Positions 35,569 to 41,566 of a stretch of DNA of 41,578 nt are shown here, in pieces. The first letter of the stretch is position 1; each line of letters begins with the position of its first letter. Source of the stretch: a virus. The notes below the pieces were generated by a model. The model was given only the letters and a program-made list of their open reading frames with translations. It made no database searches and was not told the origin of the DNA. The stretch spans positions 1 through 41,578 of IMG/VR virus record IMGVR_UViG_3300003886_000017. The stretch is one strand, 5' to 3'. Made by a program: the position numbers and the translations under genes.

Positions 35569-35596
35569 ACACATTGAATAGACATTTCCAATGTGT
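35569..35596 (-). terminator. Weak terminator-like hairpin
   Basis: ACACATTG (35569-35576) and CAATGTGT (35589-35596) form an 8-bp dyad with a 12-base loop. On the minus strand it is followed by TTTATATTTT. It lies after the GC-richer gene and could reduce transcription into the next genes, but the stem is AT-rich and the T run broken. Confidence 0.4.
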
Positions 35597-35693
35597 GAAG
35601 TACCATTATATACTATATCCAGATGCTAATCAAGTTTGGTATATATTAGTGTGTGGTTATTTAATAATAAGATTACAATCTATAATGGTAAGA

Positions 35694-36140
35694 TCACTCT
35701 TCAATTTCCTCTACGAATTTAATTCTACAACCATTAGGATTACTACAGAAATGATTTCTCGCAAGCCGATCTCTGCCGCTGCTTTCAGGGACATAAATAA
35801 CTCTCGGTTTACGCTTCTCTTTTTTGATTGGGGCTATTTCATCCCAGCCATTCAGCATCCCGGAAATATCTTCCGTAATAAACTTATCTTCAAACATACC
35901 CCGGTAGATACACCCATAATCCTTAAACGGTGCGCCTGCTGTTTTAACCAGTACCGGCTCCCCTACCTCAGCCGCCCGTTCTTCTACTTCCTCGACAAGG
36001 TGGTATTGAGTGCTGCCATAAACATTTTTATCCGTTTTTAGCCCCCAGGTATGCAAGTCTTTATTATACCACTCCACATTCTTTCCATCTTCAAGCGCCT
36101 GCGCCGTCTCAACAAAGCTTAAATCTGTGTACTTTTTCAT
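35694..36140 (-). CDS. GC-richer accessory protein (148 aa)
   Basis: The start at 36140 follows AAAAGGGAGCAATAAC. The gene uses many codons such as CGG, GCC and CCG that its neighbours avoid, and is clearly less AT-rich. The product begins TDLSFVETAQALEDGKNVEWYN, has a central beta-rich segment (GCIYRGMFEDKFI), then a basic linker and a Cys pair (CSNPNGC). It resembles small accessory proteins of enterobacterial phages by style; no function is known. Codon bias, the gap upstream of its successor and the hairpin behind it suggest a recent insertion. Confidence 0.65.
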   Translation of the reverse strand: MKKYTDLSFVETAQALEDGKNVEWYNKDLHTWGLKTDKNVYGSTQYHLVEEVEERAAEVGEPVLVKTAGAPFKDYGCIYRGMFEDKFITEDISGMLNGWDEIAPIKKEKRKPRVIYVPESSGRDRLARNHFCSNPNGCRIKFVEEIEE

Positions 36141-36141
36141 G

Positions 36142-36441
36142 TTATTGCTCCCTTTTGGTATGCATATCATAGAATGGATTATCAATAATTGTCCATGCTA
36201 ATCCAAGAATAAATCTATCACCAACAGATTGATTATTTAATAATCTACGAATTGTAGACAAGCACACTGATGCACTAAGTTTATCAACATACTGCTTATC
36301 AATATCAGCGAAGAAGCGTTCGTACTCTTTTAATTTATCTTCGCCTAGATTAGTTATGTATTTATGTGCACTTACTGCTGCTGGATGAGGCACACCAAGC
36401 GGTAATAGTTGTATTAATTTATTACTACAGTTTTCCGACAT
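36142..36441 (-). CDS. Unknown helical protein (99 aa)
   Basis: I prefer ATG 36441 (after GTGGGGATAAGAAAC) to the GTG at 36456. The protein is helical, with a probable small domain KEYERFFADIDKQYVDKLSAS and a C-terminal VGDRFILGLAWTIID. No family is recognised. It overlaps the zinc-finger gene upstream by 17 bases. It is one of a run of small early genes with tight spacing. Confidence 0.5.
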   Translation of the reverse strand: MSENCSNKLIQLLPLGVPHPAAVSAHKYITNLGEDKLKEYERFFADIDKQYVDKLSASVCLSTIRRLLNNQSVGDRFILGLAWTIIDNPFYDMHTKREQ

Positions 36442-36640
36442 GTTTCTTATCCCCACGTTTTAATTGAGCACCGACTCGATTTCCCCTTTTTCCCCACATA
36501 TCAATTCGATCAAGTTGATTCATAAAATCCGTTACAGTTCTACCTTTCCAATATAACATCCACGCATAACACCGTTTACACAAACCACTATACGGATGTT
36601 CTATGTCACGCTCTTCACACAAACGACATTTTTCATGCAT
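36425..36640 (-). CDS. Small zinc-finger protein (71 aa)
   Basis: Starting at ATG 36640 after a GGGGAGAAAAAAG ribosome site. Residues 4-23 contain CRLCEERD and CKRC, two Cys pairs 12 residues apart, a treble-clef or ribbon-type zinc site. The rest is basic (KRGNRVGAQLKRGDKK), suiting nucleic-acid or protein binding. An upstream Met at 36655 is possible. Related small Cys4 proteins are common among phage early genes as host-takeover or transcription regulators; the target here is unknown. Confidence 0.6.
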   Translation of the reverse strand: MHEKCRLCEERDIEHPYSGLCKRCYAWMLYWKGRTVTDFMNQLDRIDMWGKRGNRVGAQLKRGDKKHVGKL

Positions 36641-36941
36641 CTTTTTTCTCCCCATCAGTTGATTGACACGCTTTAATTGCGATATCAAGTGTTGTAATCA
36701 CTAATTCAGCGTTGAGACTATAATCAATTACACCGCGTTTTCGATTAGCTAAAAGTTTATTGGCAAACTCAATCATTAATAATAAGTCTACTGGTAGTTT
36801 TTTAACAACTACATCGCCTTCCTTCATAACACTGTATAAGAGGTTTTGCATTACATCAGCTAGGTCAAAATCACTTTTTACAGGGCAATTTTCAATCATG
36901 TACTGTAATAACCGTTTACGCTTTTCATCGGTTTGTTTCAT
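36633..36941 (-). CDS. Unknown helical protein (102 aa)
   Basis: The start follows GTGGAGCTAACAG inside the end of the HNH gene. The product is helical with a basic start (DEKRKRLLQYMIENCP) and a long mixed helix containing LPVDLLLMIEFANKLLANRKRG. No family is recognised. The stop overlaps the zinc-finger gene by eight bases. It may be an early host-directed factor. Confidence 0.5.
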   Translation of the reverse strand: MKQTDEKRKRLLQYMIENCPVKSDFDLADVMQNLLYSVMKEGDVVVKKLPVDLLLMIEFANKLLANRKRGVIDYSLNAELVITTLDIAIKACQSTDGEKKDA

Positions 36942-37383
36942 CTGTTAGCTCCACATGTTTATATGAGACACCGCGATTAATTGCTGTGATATTCTCTCTA
37001 GTTGTGCCATATAGTTTAGCAATTTCCGCGTGAGTCTGTTTACCTTCTTTAAGTAACTTTTTAATATTGCGAACAGTATGGTGAGGCATGCCATGACGTT
37101 CACGTTCTGTCATATCATCCATATTTTCCTGGTGAGTACCACGAACCAGGTGAAATGGATTACAACAGATTGAGTTATCACATGTATGACGTACAAGTTC
37201 ATCATCTTTGAGTATAAGATCATTCATAATATCAAACATGATTCGATAGACAAGAAGTTTCTTCCCTTTGATTACAAAATAAGGTCGGCTTTTATCTATT
37301 GTACCTTTCCATTCCCAACAGATTGAACGATCACCATGATGCATGTCAATCTTACGAAATATATCCACAGGACGATTTGCCAT
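36925..37383 (-). CDS. HNH endonuclease with helix-turn-helix (152 aa)
   Basis: Free-standing HNH (HNH_3-like) endonuclease. ICWEWKG near residue 21 and RHTCDNSICCNPFHL (65-79) supply the beta-beta-alpha metal site with His66 and His78, followed by GTHQENMDDM (82-91) with the conserved Asn. A C-terminal helix-turn-helix (HAEIAKLYGTTRENITAI, about 118-135) would read a DNA sequence. This combination is that of phage homing endonucleases. No intron is seen next to it, so it would act on another site or on an allele lacking the gene. It overlaps the next gene by 17 bases. Confidence 0.85.
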   Translation of the reverse strand: MANRPVDIFRKIDMHHGDRSICWEWKGTIDKSRPYFVIKGKKLLVYRIMFDIMNDLILKDDELVRHTCDNSICCNPFHLVRGTHQENMDDMTERERHGMPHHTVRNIKKLLKEGKQTHAEIAKLYGTTRENITAINRGVSYKHVELTDETNR

Positions 37384-37396
37384 TATGATTCCCCCA

Positions 37397-37606
37397 TTAA
37401 AACGCAGAAGAGTGTTCTACTATTTCATCGGCACCATTGATAAGACAAAATTCAGTAACAAGATCGTCATCATTGGCAGTTCTGTATCTTTCAGTGTTTA
37501 GTGCTACTATCCTCATATAGGTTATAACTTGTTTCTCAGAAATTCTGATCCTAGCACTACCACCTGTAATATGTGGCTCATAAAATTCATACATTATTTG
37601 TTTCAT
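37397..37606 (-). CDS. Unknown small protein (69 aa)
   Basis: The start follows TAGGAGAATCCTA, a strong ribosome site. The 69 residues include a beta strand (SARIRISEKQVITYM), helix and an acidic end. No family or membrane segment is recognised. It lies directly after a 35-residue membrane protein, 13 bases apart, and is followed by the HNH gene. Function unknown. Confidence 0.6.
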   Translation of the reverse strand: MKQIMYEFYEPHITGGSARIRISEKQVITYMRIVALNTERYRTANDDDLVTEFCLINGADEIVEHSSAF

Positions 37607-37619
37607 TAGGATTCTCCTA

Positions 37620-37727
37620 TTAAAATACTGATTTGAATACAGTTGTCCAAAAGGATATTAATGCCCACCAAATTAAGATGCTGATTCCACCAGCAAGTAT
37701 ATAAGCTAATAATTGTATACGTGTCAT
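37620..37727 (-). CDS. Very small membrane protein downstream of E1 (35 aa)
   Basis: Starts at ATG 37727 after AGAGGATAATAAA. A basic tip (MTR) is followed by one continuous hydrophobic stretch with LLAYILAGGISILIWW and a second hydrophobic part with two more aromatic residues, ending in FKSVF. The 28-residue apolar span would cross the membrane once. It is the gene right after the E1-like gene, 17 bases beyond its end. It could anchor, sense, or be a target of the conjugation system, or be an independent early membrane peptide. Confidence 0.6.
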   Translation of the reverse strand: MTRIQLLAYILAGGISILIWWALISFWTTVFKSVF

Positions 37728-37744
37728 TTTATTATCCTCTATTA

Positions 37745-38414
37745 TTACCAATTAAATGTATATATCCCAACTGGATTGAGCATGATATCTGCACGATAAT
37801 CCACACAACGCCTATCTTCAATAATCAGATAATTAATCATCATATTAACAGCGAGATTTGCTATTATACTTGCAGTTGTTCCAATTGATAAACTTGTACC
37901 ACACATTGATGCTTCACCGGTATCATCTGATATTAAACTGTCACACCATAGTTTATATATACGCATAGAATTTTGATAGTGCCATGCGCGTTTCAATTAC
38001 AAGCTCAACCCTTGGATTCAGACGTAAACTATTCTTGGCAATTTCCCTTCTACTTTCCATTGTATCGGTAAGTAAAAACACAATGCGCTTCATTTGATGG
38101 CGCATGTCACCCTCAATACGTTTACGAATGAAATTTGTCTTAGGATGTACACCATTTTCATGTTCATCTACTTTTCTGCGTAACCAACGATCCAACCCAC
38201 TAACTTTACTTTCATACATATCTTCTTGAGTATAAATTTGATTAGCAAGATTGTGTGACTCAACTATATCACTATCATAAACGGTAATATCACGTAAACC
38301 AAGATTAATTAGTGCTTCAAATACTCTGCTTCCAACAGCGCCAGCACCAATTATAACAATTGATTTATTATGTTTACGCGGATCAAAATAACTTCTGTGT
38401 CTTGAGGTATCCAT
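37745..38414 (-). CDS. E1/ThiF-like ubiquitin-activating enzyme, split by a frameshift (~223 aa combined)
   Basis: Adenylates the C-terminus of a ubiquitin-like protein and passes it on. The first part (38414-37953) has the Rossmann nucleotide loop GAGAVGS (23-29), YDSDIVESHNLANQ (46-59) with the Asp and Asn that follow it in E1 proteins, Lys70, and LTDTMESR with Asp117. The second part, in the +1-shifted frame to 37745, contains SDDTGEASMCGTSLSIG, the Cys-containing strand and following helix expected at the end of ThiF-type E1 domains. Together they match one domain; neither half is complete. The shift lies in TATATATA at 37954-37961. Two residues too few (or one too many) would explain it. 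The start lies three bases after the JAB stop. Confidence 0.85.
37954..37961 (-). other. (TA)4 tract at the E1 frame break
   Basis: Read on the minus strand, TATATATA runs into the TAA that ends the first E1 part. Adding one TA unit restores a single frame (…FYAYIYKLWCDSL…), with E1-like sequence on both sides of the junction. Frame change could arise through slippage, programmed shifting or sequencing error; see findings. Confidence 0.7.
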
Positions 38415-38417
38415 TAT

Positions 38418-39146
38418 TTATGAACCCCCAAAGTTAGAATATTCATCAAACAATTTATAGTAAAGATGATCTGGTATATCACGAAGCTCTTTTTGTGAAT
38501 AATCATCAATAGTTTTATTTGGATCAAGCTTGGTTAGCAACTTCTGTTCGTTGTGTGGTCTGGCTGCTCCAAATGGTTTATAATAGTTTTTATGATATAT
38601 ATTGTAGCCACTGCAACTAACATTTTCATCTAAACGTGTTGATAAAATTGTTTGCTCCTCAGCTGATAACTCAGCATATTTAACATGCCAATTACAATTA
38701 GAATATAATAAATTTTGTTGGAATAGTGCAATATCAACGCGTATATTACCTGCTTTATTGTGAATTGTACGTATAAAGAATGGGCAAGTTTCACTATATA
38801 CATTGAGTTGTTCATCATCTTGTCCTGATGGATTTACAGGGCCATTAACGTGTGAATGTCCCCATCCGTATAAATGTTCTGCTGGATCTTTTCCTTCTTC
38901 CTCAAGGACATTGAACCAATCAAGATATGCTTGCGCTTCTATATCAGTTTCAGCACCATTAACAATTTGCTTCGGCGTAAATATTTCGGTGACAATATAA
39001 TTATTATTATTATCCACATCAACTGTGAATAACCAACCAACTTCATCATCGGATTCATTAACTATATAGCGAATTGACTCGAATATCTTTGGTGTAAAGA
39101 TGAGTGTAGGTGCTATCCCAGGTTTAATAACTGTTACTGTAGGCAT
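38418..39146 (-). CDS. JAB/JAMM metalloprotease, deubiquitinase-like (242 aa)
   Basis: Predicted zinc isopeptidase that trims or removes a ubiquitin-like modifier. The JAMM signature is complete: Glu35 (in DDEVGWLF), then His97-Ser-His99, seven residues, Ser107, two residues, Asp110 (GWGHSHVNGPVNPSGQDD). The first 150 residues form the JAB fold; the last 90 are an extension of unknown role with several Tyr and Lys. Its start follows ATGGAGAACAAAA, part of a leader shared with neighbouring genes. It sits between E2- and E1-like genes, as in PRTRC-type cassettes. Radical RadC-type or siphovirus tail JAB proteins differ in context. Confidence 0.9.
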   Translation of the reverse strand: MPTVTVIKPGIAPTLIFTPKIFESIRYIVNESDDEVGWLFTVDVDNNNNYIVTEIFTPKQIVNGAETDIEAQAYLDWFNVLEEEGKDPAEHLYGWGHSHVNGPVNPSGQDDEQLNVYSETCPFFIRTIHNKAGNIRVDIALFQQNLLYSNCNWHVKYAELSAEEQTILSTRLDENVSCSGYNIYHKNYYKPFGAARPHNEQKLLTKLDPNKTIDDYSQKELRDIPDHLYYKLFDEYSNFGGS

Positions 39147-39194
39147 TTTTGTTCTCCATTTGTGAGTTGCGATTAATTATACTTAATTGAGACT

Positions 39195-40697
39195 TCACTC
39201 AATTTCTATATCTTCATCTAACCATTTTGGCCAATATTTACCAGCTGAATCGCTTGCAGTTGCCGTCGAAAGAAACATTATGAGTATGTCGATTAATAAT
39301 GGAATATCACCAGCTGCATAAGCATCACTTACAGCATCAATGTATGTTCCGAAGCAAGCATTACCAGCGTTAAATACATGTGGTGCTTGCATACCAGATT
39401 CATAACCATCGATTTCAGCACCTTGTTCAGCAAATATTTGGATAGCACTTGCACCAGCATCTAAATCAAAGAATTTTATTATAATATTATATGAACCAAT
39501 ATTAATACCAGTATGCTCTGCAAAAAATTCATCATATTCTGGGCTAAAATGATCTGGTCGCATATAAATATCATCAGTCCAAAGGTGTAAATGGTTACCT
39601 AAACCATACCAGCGAACTATACGCGAATTATTAATTGTTTCGGTTGTTACGCAATCTATGCCTAATCCAGCTTTCAAAGCATTTAATATAACATTTGTTT
39701 CATTTATAGCAGTTGCCGTAGATAATATCCATGATTGTTGGTCAACAAACTGCGCTTCGTAGTCAGCTAATTTATCTTCCAGCTGTTCACTACGCAAAGC
39801 TTGAAAATTAAAACACTGCGTGCCGCCTAGATATTTTGTTATTGCCTTTATGTCACCAAAGTAAATATTATTGATAAGTTCACGTTGGATTTTACTTGCT
39901 GGCCCACCCGTAAATGCATCTTTACAGCGTATTAAATCATCTACTATACACAAAGCTTTTCGTAAGCTGTCTGGATGCCATTGATCAATCGGTAATGTAT
40001 GCCATGATTCATCAAATATAGGTTTAGGTGACCATAATTCTAATATAAATACATTGCTGGCAGGAGCGTTGATTATTACCATACCAACTAAATTTCCTTC
40101 AACAATTACAGGTAATTGTCCCTTCACTAACAGTTCTTGGTCGATGTTTATTTTATCGTCAGATACTACCGTTATATATGACGATACACGATGCATAATG
40201 ATAAGGCATACAGGATATACAGGACGATTACGCCCAGTTTTCTTACTTATATAAGACCATAGTTGATCGTGAGCAGCTTCTCCCCAAACAGCATCGTAAG
40301 TTCTTAGTGCTGTTTCTTTGGTATAACATTCTGGATTTCTGAGTGTATAAAATTGTATTCGATTGGTTTCACCAATATAATCATAAATTGCATTAGGATC
40401 ATTTTGTGTTGCAGCTCTAAAATGTTGAACTACATCAGTGAATGCAGCTGTAACTGGATTATGTAAACCTGAAGTATTCTCTTCGATATCATCATCAACA
40501 TGTAGATGATTATCATCGTGATTAAGTGTCATACCTTGTGAAATTCCAATTCTTGGTCCAATTCCAATTCTTGTTTGATTGTTCGTATTAGCATCAAGCA
40601 CAACACCAGCCCGGAATTCAAATTGTGTAGCAACCTCACGATCATCAACAGTTGCAGGAACATCAGCTACACAGCTATCACCATCTTCATCAGACAT
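39195..40697 (-). CDS. Prokaryotic E2-like protein with long N-terminal extension (500 aa)
   Basis: Probable conjugating enzyme, receiving the modifier from E1. The last 62 residues carry the E2 signature of bacterial families: PHVFNAGNACFG, with His440 and the candidate thioester Cys448, followed by DIPLLIDILIMFLSTATASDSAGKYW, as in PRTRC protein B-type E2 domains. Residues 330-438 supply beta strands of the fold. The first 300 residues, which start acidic (DDNHLHVDDD), contain a separate alpha/beta region of unknown type. Typical bacterial E2 proteins are 150-250 residues, so the extension is unusual. The start has the shared AATGGAGAGTTAAA leader, and the gene is 48 bases from the JAB gene. 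Confidence 0.75.
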   Translation of the reverse strand: MSDEDGDSCVADVPATVDDREVATQFEFRAGVVLDANTNNQTRIGIGPRIGISQGMTLNHDDNHLHVDDDIEENTSGLHNPVTAAFTDVVQHFRAATQNDPNAIYDYIGETNRIQFYTLRNPECYTKETALRTYDAVWGEAAHDQLWSYISKKTGRNRPVYPVCLIIMHRVSSYITVVSDDKINIDQELLVKGQLPVIVEGNLVGMVIINAPASNVFILELWSPKPIFDESWHTLPIDQWHPDSLRKALCIVDDLIRCKDAFTGGPASKIQRELINNIYFGDIKAITKYLGGTQCFNFQALRSEQLEDKLADYEAQFVDQQSWILSTATAINETNVILNALKAGLGIDCVTTETINNSRIVRWYGLGNHLHLWTDDIYMRPDHFSPEYDEFFAEHTGINIGSYNIIIKFFDLDAGASAIQIFAEQGAEIDGYESGMQAPHVFNAGNACFGTYIDAVSDAYAAGDIPLLIDILIMFLSTATASDSAGKYWPKWLDEDIEIE

Positions 40698-40722
40698 TTT
40701 AACTCTCCATTTATGAGTTTAA

Positions 40723-40757
40723 AAATCTATAACAAGCATAACACCTGTTATAGATTT
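40723..40757 (-). terminator. Terminator-like attenuator between modifier and E2 genes
   Basis: A perfect 12-bp dyad, AAATCTATAACA (40723-40734) and TGTTATAGATTT (40746-40757), with an 11-base loop. On the minus strand the stem end runs into TTTTT. It is 32 bases after the modifier stop and 25 bases before the E2 start. It resembles an intrinsic terminator that is AT-rich, so partial readthrough is expected. This would give more modifier than E2, JAB and E1. Confidence 0.6.
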
Positions 40758-40788
40758 AAATTATTTACTAAGTTATTACTATTTACTA

Positions 40789-41052
40789 CTATTTATTACC
40801 CTTAGCACCAACGGCAATTGTTACGCGATCACCGTCATGTACAATACTACTAAGTGTTGCTGGAACTGAATTAACTTGGTAAATTGATTCACCTGTAGAT
40901 GTGATTGATGCTGCTGCACACACAGCATTAACAGTTGAACCTGGTGGAAGTGTTACAATCTTTGGTTGGCCAGGCACAGGCGAAACACGAACAGCAATAG
41001 TATCTTCATTTACATCTACAACATTAGTAGACATATTATTATCATCTGACAT
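40789..41052 (-). CDS. Ubiquitin-like (beta-grasp) modifier (87 aa)
   Basis: Predicted small modifier of a conjugation system. The first 16 residues are acidic and disordered. Residues 17-82 have the beta-grasp order: strand (DTIAVRVSPV), strand (KIVTLPPGST), helix (VNAVCAAASI), strand (SIYQVNSV), then VHDGDRVTIAVGAKG. The ending resembles AVGTKG of PRTRC protein C, as I recall it. The last Gly (85) is followed by Asn-Lys, so two residues need removal to expose it, a job for the JAB protease. The ribosome site is ATGGAGATTTAAT. It precedes the E2 gene. Confidence 0.75.
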   Translation of the reverse strand: MSDDNNMSTNVVDVNEDTIAVRVSPVPGQPKIVTLPPGSTVNAVCAAASITSTGESIYQVNSVPATLSSIVHDGDRVTIAVGAKGNK

Positions 41053-41085
41053 ATTAAATCTCCATTTTAGAAGTTAAAGTTAAAT

Positions 41086-41099
41086 CGTCTAGCTAGACG
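41086..41099. promoter_or_regulatory. Perfect 14-base palindrome
   Basis: CGTCTAGCTAGACG is fully symmetric and lies 34 bases before the modifier gene, in the 94-base gap after the first gene of the early block. The form suits a dimeric regulator's operator; as a hairpin it has a 5-bp stem and a 4-base loop without a T run. Confidence 0.45.
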
Positions 41100-41146
41100 C
41101 TCTAGTTGCTGGCATTATTACCAGTAATTAAAGAAGTTTTGAATGG

Positions 41147-41470
41147 TTATTGAACAAAACCACTCATATTCATATCACGCAGAGCATTCTCACGTACTTG
41201 TTTGCGTTGTTTGGTTTGAATAAAGTCATTAAATGCTTCAAGGCGATGCTGGATACGTTCACACACAACAAAATCTTCAGCTGCATTTTCCCAACGTGTT
41301 ACAATTCCACTTGGATAAACATAACCATATTCATCATCATTATTTATATCAGAAATCATCCACGAATGTTTATCGTCTGCGCTAGGCGAAATTTCTGCGT
41401 GTTCTTTTCCAACGAGCCATAAAGCAATCTGTTCTAGTGTGTAATCACATGTAGCGAGGAAATTAGACAT
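41147..41470 (-). CDS. Unknown protein opening the early block (107 aa)
   Basis: I take ATG 41470, preceded by AAATGGAGAATTAAA, over an earlier start with no ribosome site. The product is soluble, with a helix CDYTLEQIALWLVGKEHAEIS, a polar middle that includes DKHSWMISD and VYPSGIVTRW, and a basic, Gln-rich helical end (FIQTKQRKQVRENALRD). No family is recognised. It is the first gene after the promoter, and its leader is nearly identical to that of the E2 gene. It could be a regulator or substrate of the ubiquitin-like system or an independent early factor. Confidence 0.6.
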   Translation of the reverse strand: MSNFLATCDYTLEQIALWLVGKEHAEISPSADDKHSWMISDINNDDEYGYVYPSGIVTRWENAAEDFVVCERIQHRLEAFNDFIQTKQRKQVRENALRDMNMSGFVQ

Positions 41471-41537
41471 TTTAATTCTCCATTTATGAAATTTAAAGTG
41501 TATAGAAAGTAAATTTGTTGTACCATTTACAAACACT

Positions 41538-41566
41538 ATTATAACAGAGTGTAGATTGGTAGTCAA
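41538..41566 (-). promoter_or_regulatory. Consensus sigma-70 promoter of the early block
   Basis: On the minus strand TTGACT (41566-41561), a 17-base spacer and TATAAT (41543-41538). The -10 is perfect and the -35 has one change. Transcription would begin near 41531, about 60 bases before the first early gene. A strong host-type promoter at the start of a phage block without its own RNA polymerase fits immediate-early expression. Confidence 0.9.

Noticed and set aside
35574-36041. A 155-residue plus-strand frame over the GC-richer gene
   Set aside because: It is opposite a minus-strand gene with a good ribosome site and lies in an all-minus block; no plus-strand ribosome site is present.
37745-37996. 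The second E1 part as an independent 83-residue gene starting at TTG 37996
   Set aside because: No ribosome site precedes it, and its sequence continues the ThiF domain of the upstream frame exactly where that frame stops. One interrupted E1 gene explains both better.
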